Of a stretch of DNA of 64,000 nt, positions 44,767 to 52,927 are shown in pieces. Every line of letters begins with the position of its first letter. Within the stretch, counting starts at the first letter, position 1. Below the pieces are notes generated by a model. That model did no database searches. It was not told the DNA's origin and saw nothing but the letters and a program-made list of their open reading frames with translations. A program made the translations under genes and the position numbers. This stretch comes from Rhizobium sp. ZPR4 (GTDB lineage Bacteria > Pseudomonadota > Alphaproteobacteria > Rhizobiales > Rhizobiaceae): NCBI RefSeq assembly GCF_040215725.1, contig NZ_CP157967.1:186001-250000 (forward strand). Reading direction: 5' to 3'.

Positions 44767-45881
44767 AACGGCTTCGTCAATTTCTAGCAGTTCTCTTCGC
44801 ATTGCCGAGCCTGATCATCGCGGATCCGGCTGCGGCAATGCAATCGCGCATCAAGGACATCGCGTCGCTGCAATCGGGTCGCGACAACCAGCTGATCGGC
44901 TATGGTCTGATCGTCGGTCTCCAGGGGACCGGCGACGGTCTGCGTTCTTCGCCATTCACCGAGCAATCCATGCGCGCGATGCTGCAGAATCTCGGCATCT
45001 CGACGCAGGGCGGTCAATCCGCCGCCAAGAATACGGCCGCAGTCATGGTGACGGCGAACCTGCCACCTTTTGCAAGTCCAGGCAGCCGCATCGACGTGAC
45101 GGTCAGCTCGCTCGGCGATGCGACGTCGCTGCGCGGCGGCACGCTGATCATGACCTCGCTGAGCGGCGCCGACGGCCAGATCTATGCCGTGGCGCAAGGC
45201 TCCGTCATCGTATCCGGCTTCCAGGCGCAGGGGGCTGCCGCGACGGTGACCGAAGGTGTGACGACGGCCGGCCGCGTGCCCGGTGGCGCCATCATCGAGC
45301 GCGAATTGCCGTCGCGTTTCAAGGATTCCGTCAATCTGGTCCTGCAACTGCGCAATCCGGACTTTTCCACCTCCATCCGCATCGCCGACACGGTCAATAC
45401 CTGGGCGACCTCGCGTTACGGCGCGCCGATCGCAGAAGCAAAGGATTCGCAGGAGGTGACGATCGCCAAGCCGAAGATGGCGGATCTGACGCGGCTGATG
45501 GCCGACATCGAAAATCTCAACGTCCAGACAGATACGCCGGCCAAGGTCGTCATTAACGAGCGCACCGGAACGATCGTCATCGGCGCCGATGTCCGCGTCT
45601 CGCCGGTCGCCGTCAGCTACGGAACGCTGACCGTGCAGGTCAGCGAGAATCCGCAGGTGATCCAGCCCGAACCCTTCTCGGATGGCCAGACGGCGATCCA
45701 GGACCAGACCGATATCACCGCCACCAAGAGCGGCGGCCGCGTGGCGGTGCTGGAAGGACCTGATCTGAAGACGTTGGTCTCGGGTCTCAACAATATCGGC
45801 GTCAAGCCGGACGGCATCATCGCCATCCTGCAAGGCATCAAGTCGGCCGGCGCCCTGCAAGCGGAGCTCGTATTGCAATGA
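44763..45881 (+). CDS. flgI: Flagellar P-ring protein FlgI
   Basis: Forms the peptidoglycan-level bushing, 372 residues. The signal peptide (FLAVLFALPSLIIADPAAA) is followed by SRIKDIASLQSGRDNQLIGYGLIVGLQGTGD, KNTAAVMVTANLPPFASPGSRIDV and the C-terminal GLNNIGVKPDGIIAILQGIKSAGALQAELVLQ, all standard. Overlaps motE by 4 bases. Confidence 0.97.
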   Translation: MKRLRQFLAVLFALPSLIIADPAAAMQSRIKDIASLQSGRDNQLIGYGLIVGLQGTGDGLRSSPFTEQSMRAMLQNLGISTQGGQSAAKNTAAVMVTANLPPFASPGSRIDVTVSSLGDATSLRGGTLIMTSLSGADGQIYAVAQGSVIVSGFQAQGAAATVTEGVTTAGRVPGGAIIERELPSRFKDSVNLVLQLRNPDFSTSIRIADTVNTWATSRYGAPIAEAKDSQEVTIAKPKMADLTRLMADIENLNVQTDTPAKVVINERTGTIVIGADVRVSPVAVSYGTLTVQVSENPQVIQPEPFSDGQTAIQDQTDITATKSGGRVAVLEGPDLKTLVSGLNNIGVKPDGIIAILQGIKSAGALQAELVLQ

Positions 45882-46417
45882 TATTGACCGCCATTGCCAG
45901 AAGTGCGCTGATTGCCTGCAGTCTTGCAACAAGCGCCTTGTTCTTGTCACTTGGTACGGCTTTGGCGCAGGAGGCGCCGAAGCCGGTTACCGATCCCGCC
46001 TCCAGCCAGGATGAGATCCGGCAGTTTTGCACCAACATTGCCGATCCGGCCCGCGATCAACGCTATCTGCTTCAGAAGCAGGAGCTGGAAAAACTCCAGG
46101 CGGATGTCGATCAGCGCATCGCTACCATGGAGAAGCGCAAGGCCGAATATGAGGATTGGCTGAAACGCCGCGACGACTTCCTCAAGACGGCCGATCTCGG
46201 CCTGGTCGATATCTACAAGAACATGAAGCCGGATGCCGCTGCCGCCAGTCTCAACGACGTGAGGACGGTCATCGCAGCGGCCATCATCATGAAGCTTTCT
46301 GCGCGCCAGTCGAGCCTGATCCTCGCGGAAATGGATGCGAAGAAGGCGGCCGTCATCACCAATATCATCGCCAGCGCATCCGACCCGAATACATCGAAGT
46401 CGAAGGATCCCTCATGA
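45878..46417 (+). CDS. motE: MotE, periplasmic chaperone of MotC
   Basis: A rhizobium-type motility protein, 179 residues. In S. meliloti MotE is a periplasmic, disulphide-linked dimer that stabilises MotC. Here a signal peptide to about residue 30 (LFLSLGTALA) is followed by a coiled coil (LLQKQELEKLQADVDQRIATMEKRKAEYEDW) with a single mature-part cysteine, Cys51, suited to the dimer link. The C-terminal MgtE-N-like helices (KMKPDAAAASL-type) are shared with FliG-like folds. Position between flgI and flgH matches S. meliloti. Confidence 0.88.
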   Translation: MILTAIARSALIACSLATSALFLSLGTALAQEAPKPVTDPASSQDEIRQFCTNIADPARDQRYLLQKQELEKLQADVDQRIATMEKRKAEYEDWLKRRDDFLKTADLGLVDIYKNMKPDAAAASLNDVRTVIAAAIIMKLSARQSSLILAEMDAKKAAVITNIIASASDPNTSKSKDPS

Positions 46418-47127
46418 ACCAGCGTCTTACGGCCGCCTGCGCAATCGTCGTCTTCCTCGCCGGTTGCCAGTCGCAGGCCCTCAAGGAAATCGGCAGGGCG
46501 CCTGCCATGAGTCCGATCGGCAGCGGCCTGCAATATGCGCAGACGCCGCAGATGTCGCAATATCCGAAGCGGCCGCATCAGGTCGCGCAGGGCTATTCGC
46601 TCTGGAATGATTCGCAGGCCGCCCTTTTCAAGGACGCGCGCGCGCTCAATGTCGGCGACATCCTGACGGTGACGATCAAGATCGACGATAAGGCGAATTG
46701 GGACAACGAGACCAATCGCAATCGCACGAACAAGAGCGATATGAACTGGAACATTACCGCCAAGATTTTCGGCTGGCAGCCCAGCACCAATGCCGATGCG
46801 ACTTCGGGCTCCGACACCAGCACCGACGCCAAGGGTAAGATGCAGCGCTCCGAGCAGATCAATCTTCTGGTCGCAGCTGTCGTGACCGGCATTCTCGAAA
46901 ACGGCAACCTGATGATCAGCGGCTCGCAGGAAGTGCGCATGAACCAGGAAATCCGTATTCTCAACGTCGCCGGCATCGTCCGGCCACAGGACGTGACCTC
47001 GGAGAATACCATCTCCTACGACAAGATCGCCGAGGCACGCATCTCCTATGGCGGCCGTGGTCGTCTGACGGAAATACAGCAGCCTCCGAGGGGACAGCAG
47101 GCCGTAGACCTGCTCTCGCCGCTCTGA
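46414..47127 (+). CDS. flgH: Flagellar L-ring lipoprotein FlgH
   Basis: Outer-membrane L-ring lipoprotein, 237 residues. The lipobox is LAGCQS at the end of a short signal peptide (lipidated Cys19). Then YSLWNDSQAALFKDARALNVGDILTVTIKIDDKA, and the C-terminal NGNLMISGSQEVRMNQEIRILNVAGIVRPQD and RISYGGRGRL are typical. Overlaps motE by 4 bases. Confidence 0.95.
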   Translation: MNQRLTAACAIVVFLAGCQSQALKEIGRAPAMSPIGSGLQYAQTPQMSQYPKRPHQVAQGYSLWNDSQAALFKDARALNVGDILTVTIKIDDKANWDNETNRNRTNKSDMNWNITAKIFGWQPSTNADATSGSDTSTDAKGKMQRSEQINLLVAAVVTGILENGNLMISGSQEVRMNQEIRILNVAGIVRPQDVTSENTISYDKIAEARISYGGRGRLTEIQQPPRGQQAVDLLSPL

Positions 47128-47161
47128 TTTGGCTCTGATTTGATAGTGGACGGATAGGGAT

Positions 47162-47656
47162 ATGGCAGTAGCCGCAGACGAACCGGCAAAGGGCAAGGGA
47201 TCGCCGCTGATCATGATGATCGTCGGCCTGCTGGTGCTGACCGTGCTCGGCGGCGGTGGCGGCTGGGTGCTGGGAACCATGGTGGCGCCGCGGATCAAGC
47301 AGGCCACCGCTGCGGTCCAGGCGACTGCAAAGGCCGGCGGTGACAGCAAGCAGGCTGCGGCGACCGCCCAGGCGAACGGAATCATACCGCTCGATCCGAT
47401 CACCACCAATCTCGCCTATCCATCGCAGAGCTGGATCAGGCTGGAGCTTGCGCTGGTTTTCAAGGGGCAGCCGGACCCTCAGCTCGCCCAGGCGATCCAT
47501 CAGGATATCCTTGCCTACATACGCACGGTTTCCTTGCAGCAGATCGAAGGTGCACGCGGCCTGCAATATCTTCGGGATGACATTCAGGAGCGTGTTGACC
47601 TGCGCTCGGAAGGACGAGTATCGAAAGTTATGTTCAGAACTTTCGTGATCGAATGA
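47162..47656 (+). CDS. fliL: Flagellar basal-body-associated protein FliL
   Basis: A 164-residue inner-membrane protein surrounding the stator. One N-terminal membrane segment (LIMMIVGLLVLTVLGGGGGWVLGT) is followed by a periplasmic SPFH-like domain, LAYPSQSWIRLELALVFKG, and the end VMFRTFVIE. Overlaps fliP by 4 bases. Confidence 0.93.
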   Translation: MAVAADEPAKGKGSPLIMMIVGLLVLTVLGGGGGWVLGTMVAPRIKQATAAVQATAKAGGDSKQAAATAQANGIIPLDPITTNLAYPSQSWIRLELALVFKGQPDPQLAQAIHQDILAYIRTVSLQQIEGARGLQYLRDDIQERVDLRSEGRVSKVMFRTFVIE

Positions 47657-48411
47657 GTCGATTAGCACTTGCCCTATCTATATTAGTGATTGTTGCATTC
47701 TCGCCTGAACTGGCGATGGCGCAGCAATTGTCGCAACAGCTTCCGACCGATCTTCTGAACGCGCCGGTCAACGGCTCTGTTGCCGCCTGGATCATCCGCA
47801 CATTCGGGCTGTTGACGATCCTGTCGATCGCGCCAGGCATCCTGATCATGGTGACGAGCTTTCCGCGCTTCATCATCGCCTTTTCGATCCTGCGCACCGG
47901 CATGGGCCTTTCGACGACGCCGTCGAACATGATCCTGCTCAGCCTTGCTTTGTTCATGACTTTCTATGTCATGTCGCCGACCTTCGATCAGGCCTGGAAG
48001 GATGGCGTGCAGCCGCTGCTTGCCAATCAGATTTCGGAAGCCGATGCGGTGCAGCGCATCGCTGAGCCGTTCCGTACCTTCATGTCCAACAACACGCGCG
48101 ACAAGGATCTGAAGCTTTTCGTCGATCTGGCGCAGGAGCGTGGCCAGACGACCGTTGTCGACAACAAGATCGACTATCGTGTCCTGATCCCGGCTTTCAT
48201 GATCTCGGAGATCCGCCGCGGCTTCGAAATCGGCTTCCTTGTGGTACTGCCGTTTCTCGTCATCGACCTGATCGTGTCGACCATCGTCATGGCGATGGGC
48301 ATGATGATGCTGCCGCCGACTTCGATCTCACTGCCGTTCAAGATTCTCTTTTTCGTGCTGATCGACGGCTGGAACCTTTTGGTCGGCAGCCTGGTCCGCT
48401 CTTTCCACTGA
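47653..48411 (+). CDS. fliP: Flagellar export gate protein FliP
   Basis: Export gate protein, 252 residues. A cleaved signal-like N-terminus precedes TILSIAPGILIMVTSFPRFIIAFSILRTGMG, MTFYVMSPTFDQAW, LIPAFMISEIRRGFEIGFLVVLPFLVIDLIVSTIVMAMGMMMLPPTSISLPFKILFFVLIDGW, all diagnostic and read here in short blocks. Last gene of the flgF-fliP unit. The other gate genes fliQ, fliR and flhA are outside the window. Confidence 0.96.
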   Translation: MSRLALALSILVIVAFSPELAMAQQLSQQLPTDLLNAPVNGSVAAWIIRTFGLLTILSIAPGILIMVTSFPRFIIAFSILRTGMGLSTTPSNMILLSLALFMTFYVMSPTFDQAWKDGVQPLLANQISEADAVQRIAEPFRTFMSNNTRDKDLKLFVDLAQERGQTTVVDNKIDYRVLIPAFMISEIRRGFEIGFLVVLPFLVIDLIVSTIVMAMGMMMLPPTSISLPFKILFFVLIDGWNLLVGSLVRSFH

Positions 48412-48427
48412 GAAAGCAAGTATAAGA

Positions 48428-48459
48428 CGATCGCCGGAGATTTTCGTTCCGGCGATCGC
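48428..48459. terminator. Hairpin between fliP and the GT41 gene
   Basis: CGATCGCCGGA and TCCGGCGATCG form an 11-bp perfect stem with a 10-base loop between two convergent genes. No T-run follows on the plus strand; TCTTATACTT follows on the minus strand. It may act in both directions. Confidence 0.55.
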
Positions 48460-48464
48460 TGAGC

Positions 48465-50408
48465 TTACTCGGCCGCGATTGCTGCGGAGTTCCGGTCGTC
48501 TTCCATGAACGGTTCCGTGCGCACTGGTAGCGCCGGCACGTCCATGTGATCGGGAGCGAGACCCTGCTTGGCTCGCACCGCCATCATCTCGAAGGCCGCC
48601 TCCAGGTGGTGCGTGAAGCGCTCTGCATCGAAGAGCGGCTTGATGTAGCGATTGGCCGCCAGCCTTTCCTTGAACTGGGCGATCCGCTCCGGCTGGCCGG
48701 CGAGCTGCACCGCCATGTCCTCATAAGCCCTCTCGTCCTCGGCCACCAGTTCCGGCAGGCCGATGGCATTCAGCAGGCTTTCGCTGACGCGCGAAGCGAA
48801 ATTGGTGCCCTTGATGGTGAGGACCGGCAGGCCGCCCCACAGCTGTTCCGAAGTCGTCGTGTGGCCGTTGACCGGGAAGGTATCGAGGCCGAGATCGGCA
48901 AGCTGCTGGCGGTCGATATGGTCCTCGTAGCGAATGCGGGTAGTAAAGACGACTCGCTTGCGGTTGACGCCGCGGGCTTCCAGGCGCGCCCAGATATTGG
49001 CTTCCGCCCGCGGGCCGTTGCAGAGTAGCCAGAGCACGCTGTTCTTGCTGCGCTTGAGGATATTACACCATATGTCGACCATCTCCGGCGTGATCTTGCG
49101 GTTGCCGTTGAAGGAGGCATAGACGAAGGCGTCCTCGGGCAGCCCGTGCTCCGCACGTGTCGTTTGCCGCGGCTTCGGACGATTGATCGGGTCGTTCGGC
49201 TGGTAGCAATCGGGCAGGCGGCAGAATTTTTCGTGGAAATGCACCTTCGAATGATCCGGCAGCACGTAATGGTCGCCGATGATGTAGTCGAGGTCGATAT
49301 TGACGGTCGTGCCGGGAAAGCCCAGCCAGGCGACTTGGATCGGAGCGGGCTTGTAGTTGAGGATGAAAGCGCGGCTTCCCTTGGTATGTCCCTTGAGGTC
49401 GACGAGAATGTCGATCCCGCGGGCGCGGATCGCTTCTGCTGCAGCCTGGTTGGAAAGGCCGCGAATGTCGACTGTCGTCCCCAGTGCCGAATAGTCGAAG
49501 GCCTCCTCCTTCTGGTGAGCCGCCTCCGAGTGATCGAAAAGGGTGATTTCGAACCGATCCTTGTCGTGCAACTCGAGGACGCGCTGCATCAGCTTCATCG
49601 TCGCATGCCCCGGCCAGAAGTCGGAGGAGAGGTAGCCGATGCGGATCTTGCTGCCCCATGTATGCGGCAGTTTGCGGCGGGCTTCTGCATGGCCTGCCGG
49701 CAGCGGTTCGGTGTCATGGATCGCGAGCTTGTTGATCGCCTCGTCGCCGCACCAGTGGAGATGGAAGAAGGGATTGTCGGGAATGACGTGCTCAAGCTTG
49801 CCCTGGGCAAGCGATGCCGTAACCGGGGCCATATGTTTTTCGACAGCTGCCAGATCGGACACCTCGCGCGCGAAGATCAGGTAGAGCGCGCGGAAAATGA
49901 CATGGTCGGGATGCTTCTTGAACAGGGTCGCGACGATGTGCCGGTTGCTTTCGTCATAGAGATCGTCGGTCAGCAGCCTTGCGGCCATCTGGCGATGCTT
50001 GAGTTCCGGTCCTTCGACGAGCACGGTCTTGAAGCCGGTCAGCAGGTCCTTTTGCTGACGGCCGAGGAAAATGCGGCTGAGGATGAAGGCAAGGTCCGGG
50101 TCCTTGAATGCGAGGGGCAGGATCAGGCTTCCGATCGCGAGAGCCTGATCGTCGTTGCCGCAATCGCCGTGCAACAGCAGAGCTTCCCGAAGATATTCGT
50201 CGCGCTGCGGCTTTTGCCGGCCGGCCAGCTCGTAGGCGCTCGCCGCATCCGATCGGAAGCCGAGTTTCAGCAGCGTCTTTGCCAGGAGTGCATAGGTCTT
50301 GGGTGACCTGTCGATGTTCAGCAGCTCGTTCAGCGTTTCGAGTGCGCGCGTATATTGCCCCTTTTGGTAGAAGCTGGACGCTGTCACAAAGGCATTTTTC
50401 GTATTCAC
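48465..50408 (-). CDS. TPR protein with GT41 (SPINDLY/O-GlcNAc transferase-like) domain
   Basis: A 647-residue predicted cytoplasmic O-glycosyltransferase. The N-terminal third is TPR-like (SSFYQKGQYTRALETLNELL, KTYALLAKTLLKLGFRSDAASAYELA). From about residue 250 the GT41 catalytic part is well conserved: RIGYLSSDFWPGHATMKLM, GIDILVDLKGHTKGSR, PAPIQVAWLGFPGT, YASFNGNRKITPEMVDIW, LGLDTFPVNGHTTTSEQLWGG and FASRVSESLLNAIGLPEL. GTG start. It is divergent from flagellin 1 across 331 bases. Related enzymes modify flagellin Ser/Thr in some bacteria, so flagellin glycosylation is a fair inference. Confidence 0.88.
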   Translation of the reverse strand: MNTKNAFVTASSFYQKGQYTRALETLNELLNIDRSPKTYALLAKTLLKLGFRSDAASAYELAGRQKPQRDEYLREALLLHGDCGNDDQALAIGSLILPLAFKDPDLAFILSRIFLGRQQKDLLTGFKTVLVEGPELKHRQMAARLLTDDLYDESNRHIVATLFKKHPDHVIFRALYLIFAREVSDLAAVEKHMAPVTASLAQGKLEHVIPDNPFFHLHWCGDEAINKLAIHDTEPLPAGHAEARRKLPHTWGSKIRIGYLSSDFWPGHATMKLMQRVLELHDKDRFEITLFDHSEAAHQKEEAFDYSALGTTVDIRGLSNQAAAEAIRARGIDILVDLKGHTKGSRAFILNYKPAPIQVAWLGFPGTTVNIDLDYIIGDHYVLPDHSKVHFHEKFCRLPDCYQPNDPINRPKPRQTTRAEHGLPEDAFVYASFNGNRKITPEMVDIWCNILKRSKNSVLWLLCNGPRAEANIWARLEARGVNRKRVVFTTRIRYEDHIDRQQLADLGLDTFPVNGHTTTSEQLWGGLPVLTIKGTNFASRVSESLLNAIGLPELVAEDERAYEDMAVQLAGQPERIAQFKERLAANRYIKPLFDAERFTHHLEAAFEMMAVRAKQGLAPDHMDVPALPVRTEPFMEDDRNSAAIAAE

Positions 50409-50660
50409 GAGCGAGAACTCCGAGCGATATGTTGACCGGCTCTCGCCGAAGGTCGAGGGCCGGCATCATGGATTCGCCTCATGATCCCTCACGGAGCTTG
50501 CCTGAAACCGAAGCACCGGTCGAAATTGCCTTTACGGATTCTTAGCCACGTTCTCGAGAGGCGATGTTCACCGGCCCCGGATTTAAGAAATTGGCAAGCA
50601 ATGGGTGCGAACTTCCTCGCGACATGACGGGTTTGGTCCTCTAGGAAAATGGATCGAGGG
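50409..50660. promoter_or_regulatory. Divergent region between GT41 gene and flagellin 1
   Basis: No gene is visible. This stretch must hold the promoters of the GT41 gene and of flagellin 1. It lacks the TTAACC...GGTTAA dyad that stands before flagellins 2 and 3. The conserved flagellin leader begins at 50661. Confidence 0.45.
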
Positions 50661-50739
50661 GCATGAAGCTGCTCCGTCATCGCCGGTATCTCAGTCCGGT
50701 ATGTCCTCCTTTTGTATCCAGTTTCCAGGGGACACTCCT
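50661..50739 (+). promoter_or_regulatory. Conserved flagellin 5' leader, copy 1
   Basis: Begins GCATGAAGCTG, then CGCCGGT...GTCCGGT (short stem) and TGTCCTCC at 50702-50709. The last element can pair with AGGGGACA at 50727-50734, which contains the ribosome site 5 bases before the flagellin ATG (7 pairs including one G-U). The same layout precedes flagellins 2 and 3. Confidence 0.7.
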
Positions 50740-51654
50740 ATGACCAGCATTATCACTAACAATTCCGCAATGGCCGCCCTCCAGACGCTGCAGAACATCA
50801 GCAGCAACCTGCAGGACACGCAGCAGGCTGTTTCTTCCGGCCTGCGCATCTCCAAGGCTTCCGACAACGCTGCTTACTGGTCGATCGCCACCAGCATGAA
50901 GTCCGACAACAGCGCCATCGGCGCCGTTTCTGACGCTCTCGGCCTCGGCGCTGCCAAGGTTGACACCGCATCGACGGCCGTCACCAGCGCCATCGACATC
51001 GTCGGCCAGATCAAGGACAAGCTTGCAACCGCCATGGAAGGCTCGGTTGACAAGGGTTCGGTTCAGGAAGAAATCGGCCAGCTGCAGCAGCAGCTGCAGA
51101 GCGTTGCCCAGTCGGCTTCGTTCAACGGCGAAAACTGGGTCATGGCCGCAAACAACGGTTCGGCTTCGGTTGTTTCCTCGTTCATCCGCGGCACCAACGG
51201 CACGGTTTCGGTCAGCACGAGCTCTTACGCCTTCAGCACCGGCGCAACCGGCAACGTTCTGTTCGGTGCAAACTCGGCCGGCACGATCGACACGACCTCG
51301 GGCATCCTCGGCACGAAGGACAGCACCGTTGGCGCTTCGGTATTCAGCCTCGACATCAGCAGCATGACCTCCGGCCAGATCTCCAGCGCGCTCAACATGG
51401 TTCAGACCGCTCTGAACTCCATGACCAGCCTGGGTTCGAAGCTCGGCTCCATCTCCAGCCGTATCGACCTGCAGACGAGCTTCGCTTCCTCGCTCTCCGA
51501 CTCGATCCAGTCGGGCGTTGGCAAGCTGGTTGACGCCGACATGGAACAGGAATCGAGCAAGCTGTCCGCTCTGCAGACGCAGCAGCAGCTGGCCATCCAG
51601 TCCCTGTCGATCGCCAACTCGTCGACCCAGTCGATCCTGTCGCTCTTCCGTTAA
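50740..51654 (+). CDS. flaA: Flagellin 1
   Basis: Filament subunit, 304 residues. The N-terminal D0/D1 helices (AALQTLQNISSNLQDTQQAVSSGLRI, SDNAAYWSIATSMKSDNSAI) and C-terminal D0 (ESSKLSALQTQQQLAIQSLSI, ending SILSLFR) are intact. The central variable domain is short and Ser/Thr/Gly-rich (GTNGTVSVSTSSYAFSTGATG), as in other Rhizobium flagellins. About nine tenths identical to flagellin 2 by eye. The letter name follows gene order only. The start is the ATG after AGGGG; the upstream frame is the leader. Confidence 0.96.
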   Translation: MTSIITNNSAMAALQTLQNISSNLQDTQQAVSSGLRISKASDNAAYWSIATSMKSDNSAIGAVSDALGLGAAKVDTASTAVTSAIDIVGQIKDKLATAMEGSVDKGSVQEEIGQLQQQLQSVAQSASFNGENWVMAANNGSASVVSSFIRGTNGTVSVSTSSYAFSTGATGNVLFGANSAGTIDTTSGILGTKDSTVGASVFSLDISSMTSGQISSALNMVQTALNSMTSLGSKLGSISSRIDLQTSFASSLSDSIQSGVGKLVDADMEQESSKLSALQTQQQLAIQSLSIANSSTQSILSLFR

Positions 51655-51703
51655 TAGGAAGCGCCAACGCCTCGCGTTGGTCGAAAATCCTAAACAACAA
51701 GTT

Positions 51704-51734
51704 AACCGCGCCTATCTAAGGCGCGGTTTTTTTT
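51704..51734 (+). terminator. Rho-independent terminator after flagellin 1
   Basis: AACCGCGCC-TATCTAA-GGCGCGGTT stem followed by a run of eight T. It makes flagellin 1 a separate transcript. Confidence 0.95.
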
Positions 51735-51833
51735 ATATTTTCCGGCCGAAGGCGGTTCAGCTTTTCTTAACTATATTGCTGTTTCTTAAGACCATCGAAG
51801 CGGCGAGTTAACCTTAACGAATTTGGTTAATAG

Positions 51834-51909
51834 GCATGATGCTGAATGCCGTTACCGGTTTTAGGTCCGGAATGTCCCTTATTCAACCACTGCCAAAGGG
51901 GCAAATATC
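51834..51909 (+). promoter_or_regulatory. Conserved flagellin 5' leader, copy 2
   Basis: GCATGATGCTGAATGCCGT, then CCGG...GTCCGG and TGTCCCTT at 51873-51880. This can pair over 8 bases (one G-U) with AAGGGGCA at 51896-51903, the ribosome site 6 bases before the ATG. Three bases upstream of GCATGA is the dyad TTAACC-N11-GGTTAA (51808-51830). Confidence 0.72.
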
Positions 51910-52824
51910 ATGACGAGCATTCTTACCAACAACGCCGCAATGGCTGCTCTCCAGACGCTGCGCAACATCGGCTCGAACCTGCAGGAGACGCAGAGCGCCG
52001 TTTCTTCCGGCCTGCGCATCTCCAAGGCTTCCGACAACGCCGCTTACTGGTCGATCGCCACCAGCATGAAGTCCGACAACAGCGCCATCGGCGCCGTTTC
52101 TGACGCTCTCGGCCTCGGCGCTGCCAAGGTTGACACCGCGACCACCGCCGTCACCAGCGCCATCGACATCGTCGGCCAGATCAAGGACAAGCTTGCAACC
52201 GCGATGGAACCGTCGGTCGACAAGAAGTCCGTTCAGGAAGAAATCTCCCAGCTCCAGCAGCAGCTGCAGAGCGTTGCTCAGTCGGCTTCGTTCAACGGCG
52301 AAAACTGGGTCATGGCCAAGAGCGGCGATTCCGCTTCGGTTGTATCCTCCTTCATCCGCGGCACCAACGGCACTGTTTCGGTTAGCTCCACCGCCTACGC
52401 CTTCGACACCGGCGCAACCGGCAACGTTCTGTTCGGCGCCAATGCAGCCGGCACGATCGACACGTCTTCGGGCATCCTCGGCACGCAGGACAGCACCGTC
52501 GGCGCTTCGGTATTCAGCCTCGACATCAGCAGCATGACGGGTGGCCAGATCTCCAGCGCGCTCAACATGGTTCAGACCGCCCTGAACTCCATGACCAGCC
52601 TGGGTTCGAAGCTTGGTTCGGTCTCCAGCCGTATCGACCTGCAGACGACCTTCGCTTCCTCGCTCTCCGACTCGATCCAGTCGGGCGTTGGCAAGCTGGT
52701 TGACGCCAACATGGAAGAAGAATCGAGCAAGCTGTCTGCTCTGCAGACGCAGCAGCAGCTGGCCGTCCAGTCCCTGTCGATCGCCAACTCGTCGACCCAG
52801 CAGATCCTGACGCTCTTCCGTTAA
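51910..52824 (+). CDS. flaB: Flagellin 2
   Basis: Filament subunit, 304 residues, the same length as flagellin 1 and colinear with it without gaps. Differences concentrate in the first 30 residues, around residues 100-150 and in the short variable domain (VSVSSTAYAFDTGATG). Long stretches are identical even at synonymous positions, so the pair is a recent duplicate or is being homogenised by gene conversion. Its own leader and terminator show independent transcription. Confidence 0.96.
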   Translation: MTSILTNNAAMAALQTLRNIGSNLQETQSAVSSGLRISKASDNAAYWSIATSMKSDNSAIGAVSDALGLGAAKVDTATTAVTSAIDIVGQIKDKLATAMEPSVDKKSVQEEISQLQQQLQSVAQSASFNGENWVMAKSGDSASVVSSFIRGTNGTVSVSSTAYAFDTGATGNVLFGANAAGTIDTSSGILGTQDSTVGASVFSLDISSMTGGQISSALNMVQTALNSMTSLGSKLGSVSSRIDLQTTFASSLSDSIQSGVGKLVDANMEEESSKLSALQTQQQLAVQSLSIANSSTQQILTLFR

Positions 52825-52874
52825 TAGGAAGCGCCCGGCCACGCGTTGGCTGGTCATACAGGAAAACGATCTTG

Positions 52875-52907
52875 CCGCGCCTTCTCCGGAGGGCGCGGTT
52901 TTCGTTT
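52875..52907 (+). terminator. Rho-independent terminator after flagellin 2
   Basis: CCGCGCC-TTCTCCGGAG-GGCGCGG followed by TTTTCGTTT. Same architecture as the flagellin 1 terminator but with a different loop. It also separates the flagellin from the convergent ATP-grasp gene. Confidence 0.88.
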
Positions 52908-52927
52908 CGGCACCGCGCAGTTACGGC

